A DNA stretch of 64,000 nucleotides, taken from the NCBI RefSeq assembly GCF_014200595.1, contig NZ_JACHCG010000005.1, positions 310,001-374,000 of the forward strand, given 5' to 3'. Below are positions 43,222-53,186 of the stretch, piece after piece. The notes beneath the pieces are model-generated. The model made no database searches, had not been told where the DNA came from, and was given only the letters and a program-made list of their open reading frames with translations. The translations under genes were made by a program, and so were the position numbers. This stretch comes from Pedobacter cryoconitis (GTDB taxonomy: Bacteria > Bacteroidota > Bacteroidia > Sphingobacteriales > Sphingobacteriaceae). Position 1 is the stretch's first letter, and the number at the start of each line of letters is the position of its first letter.

Positions 43222-44595
43222 ATGTATACATCATTTATTAAAGCATCTGTTCTACTCACCGGATGGCTGCTTATTTTAGGGAAACCAGCCATGGCGCAAC
43301 AGCAGAGCAGGCAGCTGGATGACTATATTTCATTGGCTTTTGAACAGAACCAGGGGCTGAAGCAACAAAACTTCGACCTGGAAAAATCATTATTTGCCCT
43401 GAATGAGGCCAAAGCTATGTATTTGCCTACAGTGAGTATGCTGGGCAGTTACACGAAGTCTGCGGGAGGCAGGACGATAGATATACCGGTTGGTGACCTG
43501 GTTAATCCTATTTACAGTGCGCTTAATCAATTGACCTCTTCTTCTAAGTATCCGCAGTTACCGAATCAATCATTCTTATTGAACCCGGATAATTTTTATG
43601 ATGTTAAACTCAGGACATCACTTCCGCTGATCAATGCAGAGATCCGTTATAATAAACTAATTAAACAAAAATTGATCAGCAGTCAGCAGGCCGCGGTGAA
43701 TGTTTATAAAAGAGCACTGGTCAAAGACATTAAAACTGCTTATTACCACTACTTTCAAGCCTTACAGGGTGTGGAAACATACCGCAGCGCCTTATTACTC
43801 ATTGATGAAAATATCCGCGTGAATACGAGTTTATTAAAGAATGGGGTTAGAAATGGAACTGCTTTATTACGTGCACAGACGGAGCAGGAAAAAACAAATG
43901 CTGCCCTTATTAATGCGCAACGTAATGTAGACAATGCCAGTGCCTATTTTAATTTTTTATTAAACCGGCCTTTAAAGGAGAAAATTCTGATAGACAGTGT
44001 TGCCATTGCCAATGTATTAGTTATACCGGATACCACAACTGGTATTAGCGGACGGGAAGAATTAAAACAATTAAACAGCTTGAAAGAAGCTAATAACCTG
44101 GATTATAAATTACAAAGGTCTAATCTGATCCCTAAGTTGAGCACCTATATTGATCTGGGATCCCAGGGAATGGATTTTAAAGTAAATGATAAAACTAGAT
44201 ACTATATGTGGGGTGTCAATCTGCAATGGGACATCTTTACAGGAGGTAAAAATAAGTTCCGTGCAGCACAGGCCCAGTCAAGCATCAAAGCGAATACAGC
44301 CAAAATTGATGAAACAGAACAGTCATTTAAATTGCAGTTGGCCCAATCTTATAACAATTACCGGGCTGCTAAAGCTGCTTGTACGAGTGCAATATCGGGA
44401 TTATCCTTTGCGGGTAAATATTACAGAGATCAGCTCAAAGCATACCGCGCTGGACAGTTATTATATCTTGAACTGATTGACGCACAGGATCAGTTAACCA
44501 ATGCAAAACTCAGAATGGCCGATACACAGGCCGACTTACAAATCACAATGGCCGAACTGGAACGTGATCAGGCTACTTATCCATTAAATAATTAA
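43222..44595 (+). CDS. TolC-family outer membrane efflux protein (RND operon)
   Basis: The 457-residue protein has a signal peptide (LLTGWLLILGKPAMAQ) and two outer-membrane-factor repeats rich in long alpha-helices (for example NEAKAMYLPTVSMLGSY and AKLRMADTQADLQITMAEL). It would form the outer-membrane channel for the adaptor and pump encoded next. The internal FxGGKNKFRAAQ block is a family marker. Confidence 0.9.
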   Translation: MYTSFIKASVLLTGWLLILGKPAMAQQQSRQLDDYISLAFEQNQGLKQQNFDLEKSLFALNEAKAMYLPTVSMLGSYTKSAGGRTIDIPVGDLVNPIYSALNQLTSSSKYPQLPNQSFLLNPDNFYDVKLRTSLPLINAEIRYNKLIKQKLISSQQAAVNVYKRALVKDIKTAYYHYFQALQGVETYRSALLLIDENIRVNTSLLKNGVRNGTALLRAQTEQEKTNAALINAQRNVDNASAYFNFLLNRPLKEKILIDSVAIANVLVIPDTTTGISGREELKQLNSLKEANNLDYKLQRSNLIPKLSTYIDLGSQGMDFKVNDKTRYYMWGVNLQWDIFTGGKNKFRAAQAQSSIKANTAKIDETEQSFKLQLAQSYNNYRAAKAACTSAISGLSFAGKYYRDQLKAYRAGQLLYLELIDAQDQLTNAKLRMADTQADLQITMAELERDQATYPLNN

Positions 44596-44613
44596 TATTA
44601 AAATATAAACGAA

Positions 44614-45690
44614 ATGAAAGCTATTCATTATGCTGCGCTATTGCTGGGAGTACCGTTATTTTACGCTTGCAATACCTCAACGCCAGTTGCCAGCACGGCA
44701 ATGGGAAACGATACGATTCCGGTTCAGGTTATGAAACTTAACCTGGAAAGCAGTAATGCCGCGATCCCGGTATCCGGACAATTTACAACGAACGATGAAG
44801 TGATGCTCTCTTTTAAAACCGGAGGGATTATAAACAGTCTGCTGGTTAAAGAGGGTGATGCAGTTAAAAAAGGGCAGTTGCTTGCAACTTTGAACCTGAC
44901 GGAGATTAATGCGCAAGTGCAGCAGGCTCAACTAGGTTATGAAAAGGCAAAGCGTGATTACCAGCGGACAAAAAACCTGTATAGTGATAGTGTCGCTACT
45001 TTAGAGCAGTTGCAAAATAGCAAAACTGCGCTTCAGATTTCTCAGCAGCAGCTTAATCAGGTTGATTTTAACAGGAAGTATTCGGAGATACATGCCCCTG
45101 AAAATGGGTTTATTCTTAAAAAGCTGGCAGATGTAGGTCAGCAGATTTCTTCTGGCACTGCTGTGTTACAAACTAATGGGGCACAATCCGGGAAATGGGA
45201 GTTAAAAGTTGGGATCAGCGATAGGGAATGGGCAATTTTGAAATTAAATGATCCGGCAAAGATAGAAACCACTGCTATGCCGGGACAGGTTTTAGATGGG
45301 GTGGTGAGCCGTAAGTCTGAAGGCGTTGATGCGGCTACTGGAACATTTACAGCTTATATCAGGTTAACCGGACAGACCCCAAAAGCTATTGCTGCGGGCA
45401 TGTTTGGAAGGGCAACGTTGAGCCCTTCAAAGCAGGTAGCGCATAAAGGAAACTGGCAAATACCATACGAAGCTTTGTTAGACGGAGACGGAAGCAGCGG
45501 TTATGTCTTTATTACCAATGACAACAAAACTGCGCATAGGGTAAAAGTGACAGTTGCAGGAATTGAGAAAAACACGGTAACCATCAGTGGGGGACTGGAA
45601 AATGCGGCGGCATTGATTATTTCGGGATCAGCCTATCTGACAGATAACAGCAAGATCAGTATTCATTCACCATTAAAAGCAGCGAAATGA
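44614..45690 (+). CDS. RND efflux periplasmic adaptor (membrane fusion protein)
   Basis: The 358-residue protein is a lipoprotein (lipobox LFYA|C near residue 19). It has a biotinyl/lipoyl-like hairpin domain (SFKTGGIINSLLVKEGDAVKKGQLLATL), an alpha hairpin (residues about 100-150, VQQAQLGYEKAKRDYQRTK) and a beta-barrel region. It links the inner-membrane pump to TolC. Its stop overlaps the start of the RND gene by four bases. Confidence 0.92.
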   Translation: MKAIHYAALLLGVPLFYACNTSTPVASTAMGNDTIPVQVMKLNLESSNAAIPVSGQFTTNDEVMLSFKTGGIINSLLVKEGDAVKKGQLLATLNLTEINAQVQQAQLGYEKAKRDYQRTKNLYSDSVATLEQLQNSKTALQISQQQLNQVDFNRKYSEIHAPENGFILKKLADVGQQISSGTAVLQTNGAQSGKWELKVGISDREWAILKLNDPAKIETTAMPGQVLDGVVSRKSEGVDAATGTFTAYIRLTGQTPKAIAAGMFGRATLSPSKQVAHKGNWQIPYEALLDGDGSSGYVFITNDNKTAHRVKVTVAGIEKNTVTISGGLENAAALIISGSAYLTDNSKISIHSPLKAAK

Positions 45691-48600
45691 AAATATCAGA
45701 TTACGCTGTAAAAAACAGCCAGTTTACGCTGGTGATTTTCCTGATGATCATCGTATTGGGGATTACCACCATGTTCAGTATGCCCAGATCGGAAGATCCG
45801 GAGATGCATGCACCAGCTTTTTCCGTGATTATTGTTTATCCGGGAACCAGTCCGAGGGATATCGAAGACCGGGTGGTTACCCCTCTGGAAAAAACGATTT
45901 CAGGGTTGGATGATATTAAAAGAATCCGGACAAGTATCTCTAATGGAGTCGCTGTTTTACGGGTAGAATATAAGTACAGCAGCAGTGTTGAAGGAAAATA
46001 TCAGGAAATTGTAAGAGAGGTTAACAGTAAAAGAAGTGAATTACCGGCTGATATTTACAGTATAGAGGTTCAGAAACAACAACCTTCTGATGTGAATGTA
46101 TTGCAGGTCGCACTGGTTTCAGAGAATGCACCGCGCAGCAAGATGCAATATTATGCGGAAAAGCTTCAGGATGAACTGGAAAAGGTAGCTGCATTGAAGA
46201 AAGTATCCATTTTTGGTTTGCCTAGACAGCAGGTTCGTATAGAACTCGATCTGGAAAAAATGGCGCAGATGAATCTTCCGGTTAGCGCTGTAAAAAATAG
46301 TCTTCAGAGCGAAATGGCGAGTATACCGGGCGGAAGTATTGATGCGGCTCACCAGACATTTAACATTGTAACCAACGAATACAGAACCCTAGACGCAGTT
46401 CAAAATACGATTGTTTATGCAGCAGGAGGGAAAAATATAGTCTTAAAGAACATTGCCCGGGTTTATTACGGGTATGAAGAAGATAAGCACATTACACGCT
46501 TAAACGGGCACCGTAGTTTATTCATCACTGCGGCTCAGAAAGAGGGGGAGAATATTAGTAAAACGCAAAAGACCTATCAGCCGGTGCTGGCAAATTTTAA
46601 AAAGACATTGCCCGCTAATATTGATCTGGTACAGAATTTTGACCAGGCAGATAATGTAAATAGAAGGCTGACTGGTTTGGGACATGATTTTATAATTGCC
46701 ATTTTACTGGTTGCGGTAACTTTATTGCCACTAGGGATGCGTCCGGCAATCATTGTGATGATTTCAATACCACTTTCACTGGCTATCGGGATTGTTTTAC
46801 TACAGTTGTTTGGTTTCAACCTCAATCAGCTGAGTATTGTCGGACTAGTGGTTGCGCTAGGATTGCTCGTGGATGATAGTATTGTCGTCGTGGAAAATAT
46901 TGAAAGGTGGATGCTGGAAGGGCACAGTCGTTTGGATGCTACTTTGAAAGCAACTAAGCAGATTGGAATGGCTGTAGTGGGTTGTACGATTACTTTGATT
47001 ATTGCTTTTATGCCACTGGTATTTTTACCGGAAGGTTCGGGTGATTTTATCAGGTCATTACCACTGGCAGTTATTTTTTCGGTACTGGCATCAATGTTGG
47101 TTTCTTTAACGATTATCCCTTTCTTATCCAGCAGGTTATTAAAAACTCACGTTGGAAATCCAGAAGGCAATATGTTGATGCGTGGGCTGAAAAGGTTGAT
47201 TCATGGCAGTTATGCGCGTTTGTTGGATAAAGCTTTGCGAAGACCACTGTTAACTATTTCGATCGCGGTTGTACTTTTCGCAACTTCTGTATTTCTTTTC
47301 AAAGTGATTGGGTTTAGTTTGTTTCCTGCGTCAGAAAAACCGCAATTCCTGGTGAATATCACTACGCCAAATCAATCTAATCTGTCTTATACCGATGGGG
47401 TAGCCAAGGCTATTGAAAAGGAATTGAAGCAAGAGTCTGAAGTAAAATATTACTCTTCTAATATAGGAAAGGGTAATCCAAGGATCTATTATAATATTAT
47501 ACCGGAGAACGACCGCAGCGATTTTGCACAGCTATTTGTGCAACTCGGTGAAGATACTTCTCCTGATGCCAAATTAAAGCTGATTCAGAAGCTACAGAAG
47601 CGTTGGGCACATTATCCGGGTGCAAAGGTCGAAGTGAAGAATTTTGAGCAGGGGCCGCCTGTAATTGCGCCGGTAGAGGTTCGTTTATTCGGAGATAACC
47701 TGGATACGCTGCGCTTGCTTTCTATCAGGGTAGAAAAGCTATTGAACGAATCGCCGGGCACGATGTATGTCAGGAACCCTGTGAGCTTACTTAAAAGTGA
47801 TATCCGTGTAGTCGTGAATAAGGAAAAAGCACAATTATTAGGGGTTTCTACTATAAATATTGATCAGACGGCAAGATTGGCAGTCACCGGGTTAAATATG
47901 GGAACCTTTTATAACAATGATAACAAAAACGGTTATGGCGTACTCCTGACGCGTACTAAAGAGGGCAGACCTGGAATGGATGCTTTCCGGAACTTGTATG
48001 TTGACAATGCAAAAGGAAATGCTTTGCCAATGAACCAGGTGGCTGATTTGAAACTGGAAGCTTCGCAGGCAGTAATTAATCACCAGGAAAAGAAACGTGT
48101 AGTCTCTGTACAAGCCAATGTCCGCGATGGGTTTTTAGTGAACAGGGTGATTGATGATGTGATTTTTAAAATGGACAAGGTTCATTTGCCAGCTGGTTAT
48201 AGTTATGAAATGGGAGGTGAAGTAGAATCCAGGAATAACTCTTTTGGTGGATTTCTGAACATCATCCTGGTTACTGTATTCTTATTTATCGCAGTGCTGA
48301 TCCTGTTATTCAAAACTTTTAAAAGTACACTGATTGTGTTATCTGTTATTCCTTTAGGAGTGGTAGGGGCTGCGGTGGCCTTATGGATAACGGGGAATTC
48401 ACTTTCTTTCGTTGCCATTATCGGGTTAATTGCACTGGCAGGGATAGAGGTGAAGAACACTATTCTGCTGGTAGATTTCACTAATCAGCTCAGGAAACAA
48501 GGTAAAGGTTTACAAGAGGCGATCCGGGAAGCTGGTGAAGTCAGATTTTTACCTATTGTATTAACTTCGCTGACCGCAATTGGTGGTTTGATACCGATCG

Positions 48601-48749
48601 CAATTTCTACTAATCCATTGATTGCACCTTTAGCGATTGTATTGATAGGCGGATTGATCAGTTCGACTTTATTGTCGAGGATTGTTACGCCGATTATTTA
48701 CGAGCTGATTCCCCCGGTAATTGAGGTGGAAGAGCAAAAACCAGTGTAA
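45687..48749 (+). CDS. RND efflux transporter permease (AcrB-like)
   Basis: The 1020-residue protein has the RND layout of 12 transmembrane helices with two large periplasmic loops. Conserved parts are the N-terminal NSQFTLVIFLMIIVLGITTMF, GLVVALGLLVDDSIVVVENIERWM (TM4 with the proton-relay Asp pair DD) and GLIALAGIEVKNTILLVDF in the second half. A hydrophobic exporter of drugs or metabolites is expected, not a metal pump, but the substrate is not defined. The start ATGA overlap couples it to the adaptor. Confidence 0.94.
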   Translation: MKISDYAVKNSQFTLVIFLMIIVLGITTMFSMPRSEDPEMHAPAFSVIIVYPGTSPRDIEDRVVTPLEKTISGLDDIKRIRTSISNGVAVLRVEYKYSSSVEGKYQEIVREVNSKRSELPADIYSIEVQKQQPSDVNVLQVALVSENAPRSKMQYYAEKLQDELEKVAALKKVSIFGLPRQQVRIELDLEKMAQMNLPVSAVKNSLQSEMASIPGGSIDAAHQTFNIVTNEYRTLDAVQNTIVYAAGGKNIVLKNIARVYYGYEEDKHITRLNGHRSLFITAAQKEGENISKTQKTYQPVLANFKKTLPANIDLVQNFDQADNVNRRLTGLGHDFIIAILLVAVTLLPLGMRPAIIVMISIPLSLAIGIVLLQLFGFNLNQLSIVGLVVALGLLVDDSIVVVENIERWMLEGHSRLDATLKATKQIGMAVVGCTITLIIAFMPLVFLPEGSGDFIRSLPLAVIFSVLASMLVSLTIIPFLSSRLLKTHVGNPEGNMLMRGLKRLIHGSYARLLDKALRRPLLTISIAVVLFATSVFLFKVIGFSLFPASEKPQFLVNITTPNQSNLSYTDGVAKAIEKELKQESEVKYYSSNIGKGNPRIYYNIIPENDRSDFAQLFVQLGEDTSPDAKLKLIQKLQKRWAHYPGAKVEVKNFEQGPPVIAPVEVRLFGDNLDTLRLLSIRVEKLLNESPGTMYVRNPVSLLKSDIRVVVNKEKAQLLGVSTINIDQTARLAVTGLNMGTFYNNDNKNGYGVLLTRTKEGRPGMDAFRNLYVDNAKGNALPMNQVADLKLEASQAVINHQEKKRVVSVQANVRDGFLVNRVIDDVIFKMDKVHLPAGYSYEMGGEVESRNNSFGGFLNIILVTVFLFIAVLILLFKTFKSTLIVLSVIPLGVVGAAVALWITGNSLSFVAIIGLIALAGIEVKNTILLVDFTNQLRKQGKGLQEAIREAGEVRFLPIVLTSLTAIGGLIPIAISTNPLIAPLAIVLIGGLISSTLLSRIVTPIIYELIPPVIEVEEQKPV

Positions 48750-48771
48750 GAATAAGATTAATAAACGTAAA

Positions 48772-48804
48772 AAAGGAGGCGTTCCCGTATAGGTCGCCTC
48801 CTTT
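48772..48804 (-). terminator. Terminator between RND gene and ppc
   Basis: A 10-bp stem AAAGGAGGCG (48772-48781) / CGCCTCCTTT (48795-48804) is flanked on the minus strand by a T run, so it ends ppc transcripts. It may also stop the plus-strand RND operon. Confidence 0.82.
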
Positions 48805-48821
48805 GAATTATAAAGAAATAG

Positions 48822-51410
48822 CTATGCAGAGTTTCTGCCTGCATTTACGATCCCGTAAACGGTTCTGATCGCCAGTTTTTCATAAGATTGATGCTGTTCA
48901 TCCTCCAGTTCATGCTGTAAGTTCTCTAAAGCAAAGTGCTGGATCAATACCAAAGGAAGTACAATCTTCTCTCTGACTGCAATAGATCTTTTCTCTACCG
49001 GATAGTTTTCCATCAGGGTAGTATGTCCTGCTAATTTTAAAAGCATTTCTTTCGAACGTTCATATTCATCACGGAGCATTTTCCAGAAATCGCCGAATTC
49101 AGGATCTTTGGCAAAATGTGCAGTGATAGAGAAGTCTGTTTTACTCATAGACATCATTCCGTTGTCTATGATCGTTTTAAAATAACCAGATTCCTGGTAG
49201 GTTTTACAGATTTTATCCCAGTTTCCTGAGGCTTCCTGATTTTTTAAAGCAGTACCTATACCATAAAAACCTGGAATATTCTGTTTCAGCTGCCCCCAGG
49301 CAGTTACAAAACTAATTGCTCTGAGATCTTCTAAACGTAGTTTTTCACCAGAACTTCTTTTGACCGGCCTGCTGCTGATTGTGATTTTAGACAATAAGCT
49401 GAGCGGGGAGAAGCGTTCCAGATAATTTAAAAACAAAGGGTGTTTACGTAAAGCGACAAAAGCATCAAAACTATCTTTTGCCATCACGTTTAAAATGTCT
49501 TTATGTGGCGAATCCAGTAAAATATTGTGTTTTTCTTTCAATCCGGACGAGATACCAGCATTAATTAATTGCTCCATATTAAACTCCGCACTATCAATAG
49601 AGCCATATTGTGAACTGATCGTCTGTCCCTGGATAGTCAGTTGTATATTTTTATTGGCAATCTCTTTTCCCATAGAAGCGTAAAAACGGTGAGTTTTACC
49701 GCCGCCTCTTGATGGAGGGCCTCCACGGCCGTCAAAAAATGCCAATTGTATATTATGGGCTACCGAAGTTGTAGTTAAGGCCACCTTGGCGTTAAAAATA
49801 GACCAGTTGGCCATCAGGTAACCACCATCTTTGGTACTGTCCGAGAAACCAAGCATAATGTCTTGCTTATTTCCCCTGCTTTCCAGATGTTTTCTGTAAA
49901 ATGGATGCGTATACAGGCGTTCCATGATTTCTGAAGCACCTTCCAGATCACTTACTGTTTCAAACAACGGTACAAAATCTATGGTCAGTTCTTTTTCATC
50001 CCAGCCATTCCATAAAAACAATTCCATTAGCTGAAGGATATCGCTCGCCTGCTGACAATTGCTGATAATATAGCGGTGACAGGCCAATTCTCCATTTTGC
50101 TGCTGGATCTGTCTGATTTCCGCAATGGTTTGCAGGGTATCAGTAGTCAGTGGATCTGCATCGCCCGAATAATTTACTTTTGCGGTTTTAAAAGAAAGCA
50201 ATTGTATTTTTTCTTCTTCTGGTAATTCATCAAAGTTTTCCGGGAAAAGGGAAATAATAGGCTTGAATTGTCTGCAATAAGCATGAACGCTACGCAGTAC
50301 TCTGCTATCCTGTCTGATATCCAGAGAGGCAAAGTGACTGCCGAAAAGTTCAACTTTACGCAGCAGGTCGTCTACCAGGTCTGCAAACAGACCATCGTGG
50401 AATTCGATCAGGGTATCTTTAATCTGGTTCAGGTTCTCTATCAGGAAGTCTGAAATGTTGGCCGGTTCAATATTAGTGTCAAAGGCATTTTTATAGAGTA
50501 CATCCTGTACTTTATAAACTGTTTCTTCTACTCCTCTGAAAGTGATCCTTCGTTTCAATTTCCTGAAATCTCTGTAATAACAGCGGAAAAGGATCTGACG
50601 AAGCATTTTTGAAACCTGTATAGTATCCTGTGCATGCACATTCGGATTACCATCACGGTCTCCGCCCGGCCAGAAACCAAGTTCTATCACTTTTTTTGAA
50701 GGGATATTAAATTCTTCAAGGCTGCTGTCTATTTCTGACTGTATATTGGCTGCGGCGAAGTAAAAAACATTCTCCAGATACCAGGTTAAGCTTAAAGCTT
50801 CATCAACCGGTGTTGGAGATTTCTTGTTGAAAAACGGAGTTTTACCTAATTGCTGTAAAAGCTGGTTAATGGTTACAATATCATTGATTTTAATTGCCGT
50901 AGTCAGGTCGTTAATGATAGAGAGTACACTACCCGGATAAAACTGCGTTGGATGTGCAGTAAGTACCAGGCGGAGCGAGAAATCTTCGATCAGTTTGGCT
51001 ATCTTGTCATGGAGCTCTGCATTAAATTCACTTTTTTTCAACATAGACCGCAGGGAACTATGGTCTTCTGTTGTGTTTAATTTTGTAAAGGATGCATCCT
51101 CAACAGCGTCAAATAATACAACCTGACGCTCAATATATTGAATAAAACGGAACAGTAAATCTATAATATCCTTAGCATCTGTGGTTTGGGTATACCGCTC
51201 AAAAAAGCTCTTAATAATTTCAGCAGGAGTCTTGAGATTCTTGACACCATCTTCACAGTGTTTAATAAAAAGGGGCAGCAATGTGCCAGTATCCTTGATT
51301 TTATAAAAGGGGAGGGTTAGAAACAGGCTGTTGTAAAGTTCGAATCTGGAGACAACTTCGTTGTTAAAAATGGATTCTCTTGGCCCTGTAACTCTTAGTT
51401 TCTGCGTCAT
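48822..51410 (-). CDS. ppc: Phosphoenolpyruvate carboxylase
   Basis: The 862-residue protein has the PEPC signatures LRLVLTAHPTQFYPGSVL (catalytic His), GFWPGGDRDGNPNVHAQDT, LGFSDSTKDGGYLMANW and AFFDGRGGPPSRGGGKTH. It forms oxaloacetate from PEP and bicarbonate, replenishing the citric acid cycle. The C-terminal QHFALENLQHELEDE region is present. It is monocistronic and lies between two efflux operons. Confidence 0.94.
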   Translation of the reverse strand: MTQKLRVTGPRESIFNNEVVSRFELYNSLFLTLPFYKIKDTGTLLPLFIKHCEDGVKNLKTPAEIIKSFFERYTQTTDAKDIIDLLFRFIQYIERQVVLFDAVEDASFTKLNTTEDHSSLRSMLKKSEFNAELHDKIAKLIEDFSLRLVLTAHPTQFYPGSVLSIINDLTTAIKINDIVTINQLLQQLGKTPFFNKKSPTPVDEALSLTWYLENVFYFAAANIQSEIDSSLEEFNIPSKKVIELGFWPGGDRDGNPNVHAQDTIQVSKMLRQILFRCYYRDFRKLKRRITFRGVEETVYKVQDVLYKNAFDTNIEPANISDFLIENLNQIKDTLIEFHDGLFADLVDDLLRKVELFGSHFASLDIRQDSRVLRSVHAYCRQFKPIISLFPENFDELPEEEKIQLLSFKTAKVNYSGDADPLTTDTLQTIAEIRQIQQQNGELACHRYIISNCQQASDILQLMELFLWNGWDEKELTIDFVPLFETVSDLEGASEIMERLYTHPFYRKHLESRGNKQDIMLGFSDSTKDGGYLMANWSIFNAKVALTTTSVAHNIQLAFFDGRGGPPSRGGGKTHRFYASMGKEIANKNIQLTIQGQTISSQYGSIDSAEFNMEQLINAGISSGLKEKHNILLDSPHKDILNVMAKDSFDAFVALRKHPLFLNYLERFSPLSLLSKITISSRPVKRSSGEKLRLEDLRAISFVTAWGQLKQNIPGFYGIGTALKNQEASGNWDKICKTYQESGYFKTIIDNGMMSMSKTDFSITAHFAKDPEFGDFWKMLRDEYERSKEMLLKLAGHTTLMENYPVEKRSIAVREKIVLPLVLIQHFALENLQHELEDEQHQSYEKLAIRTVYGIVNAGRNSA

Positions 51411-51599
51411 AACAAAAGGGTTCTTTTTGGGAGCTTAAGCTACAAAATAATGACGGGAAGATCTATAGAATAATGTTAATAAATTTTGTTTGCTTTTTAA
51501 TTACAAATACTATAAATTGCTTTCATTAAGGTTTTTTAACTCTTTTAAAAGTATAAGCATTCGTTGTGTGTAGCGACATTGTATTTTTTTGTAAAATGA

Positions 51600-51628
51600 A
51601 ACAGGCTGCCCCGAAAGGACAGCCTGTT
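51600..51628 (-). terminator. Terminator of the EmrAB-TolC type operon
   Basis: A 9-bp stem AACAGGCTG (51600-51608) / CAGCCTGTT (51620-51628) lies just after the stop of the DHA2 exporter gene on the minus strand. The T-rich tract is stronger on the plus side (TTTTTATTTTAG), so it can act in both directions. Confidence 0.75.
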
Positions 51629-51634
51629 TTTATT

Positions 51635-53182
51635 TTAGTGAACATCAACAGGGATGTTGACATTTTTCTTGAATTTCTGCAAGTAAAGAAGTGGTATAGA
51701 GCATAAAAGGACTAGTCCTACTAACCAGTAGGCATCGCTGTAAGTCAATAATAATGCTTGTTTGGTTACCGTACCATCAATCGCTTTGATCGCCATTACC
51801 TTCGCATCAAACATACTATAACCTTTAGACATGAAATTATGAATGAAAGCATTCATTCTGTCTGTAAATGCAGGATTATATTCGTTTACATTGGCAAGCA
51901 ATGAACTTCTGTGGAATCCCTGACGGGTATGAATCAAAGTTGTTAAAGCTGCGATACCAAATGATCCGCCTAATTGTCTCATCATATTGTTCAATCCCGA
52001 ACCCTGACCAATTTCTGCACCTTTAAGGTCCTGAATAGCCAGTGTAGTTAACGGAACAAACAATAAGGCCATTCCAATACCTCTGATTACCAGCGGCAGG
52101 AAGAAATCACTTGTTCCCGAAGAAAGCGTTGATTTACTCAGCATATTACAGAAAACGAAGAACAAGAACATCCCGATTGTAGCCATAAATTGTGCAGGGA
52201 TTCCTTTTTTAAGGAATATACCAATAAACGGCATCATCATAATGGTACAAATCCCACCTGGAAATAACAATTCACCGGTTTGCAATGGAGAGAAACCTAA
52301 TAGATTCTGACAGAAAACCGGGAACACGAATACAGATCCATATAACCCGAAACCCAGAATAAATGAGGTCACCATACCAATAGAGAAACTTCTGTGACGC
52401 ATGATCTTGAAGTTTACAATAGGGTGATCTGTAGACATCTCGCGCCAGATAAACAGCAGTAAACCAATTACTGAGGCTACTGATAGCGCAATAATGTAAG
52501 GTGTTGCGAACCAATCTTCACTTTCTCCTTTTTCCAGTACAGTCTGTAAACTACCAACTGCAATTGCCAGTAATGCGATACCCCACCAGTCGACAGGTAG
52601 CCCCTGCCCATCCTTCGGAGTGGCCCTTATATAGGTTATCGTACAGTACGCGGCGAGAATCCCGACGGGAATATTCACGTAAAAGATCCATGGCCATGAA
52701 CTGATGTCCAGAATATAACCCCCGATAGTCGGGCCCACAGTTGGACCTACTACGGCCCCCAATCCAAAGAGTGCGGTGGCTATACCTATATCTTCACGCG
52801 GCCAGGTTTCAATCAGAATAGACTGCGCAGTGGAGATCAATCCCCCTCCGGCAAGCCCCTGAAGGATACGGAATAAAATAAGTTCTTCCAGTGAAGTTGC
52901 GTTACCGCATAAAAATGACGCTATCGTAAAGACAATGATGGAAGTTAGAAAATAATTTTTACGCCCGAAACGACTGCCCAGCCAGCCCGACATGGGCAGG
53001 ACAATTACATTCGCAACGGCATATCCGGTTGATAACCAGGCGACATCCTCGAGAGTAGCGCCCAGGTTACCCTGAATTTGTGGTAAAGCCACGTTTACAA
53101 TAGTGGTATCAATCAGCTCCAGTAGCGAAGCTGTGATCACTGTAAACGTGATTATCCATTTTTTAAAACCATACTCGGCCAT
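51635..53182 (-). CDS. DHA2-type MFS multidrug exporter (EmrB/QacA family)
   Basis: The 515-residue protein has about 14 hydrophobic segments. It carries the motifs LIDTTIVNVALPQIQGNLG (helix 1), GWLGSRFGRKNYF (loop 2-3) and GLGAVVGPTVGPTIGGYI (motif C). It exports drugs in exchange for protons together with a HlyD-type adaptor and TolC, both encoded upstream. The gap to the adaptor gene is four bases. Confidence 0.93.
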   Translation of the reverse strand: MAEYGFKKWIITFTVITASLLELIDTTIVNVALPQIQGNLGATLEDVAWLSTGYAVANVIVLPMSGWLGSRFGRKNYFLTSIIVFTIASFLCGNATSLEELILFRILQGLAGGGLISTAQSILIETWPREDIGIATALFGLGAVVGPTVGPTIGGYILDISSWPWIFYVNIPVGILAAYCTITYIRATPKDGQGLPVDWWGIALLAIAVGSLQTVLEKGESEDWFATPYIIALSVASVIGLLLFIWREMSTDHPIVNFKIMRHRSFSIGMVTSFILGFGLYGSVFVFPVFCQNLLGFSPLQTGELLFPGGICTIMMMPFIGIFLKKGIPAQFMATIGMFLFFVFCNMLSKSTLSSGTSDFFLPLVIRGIGMALLFVPLTTLAIQDLKGAEIGQGSGLNNMMRQLGGSFGIAALTTLIHTRQGFHRSSLLANVNEYNPAFTDRMNAFIHNFMSKGYSMFDAKVMAIKAIDGTVTKQALLLTYSDAYWLVGLVLLCSIPLLYLQKFKKNVNIPVDVH

Positions 53183-53186
53183 TTTT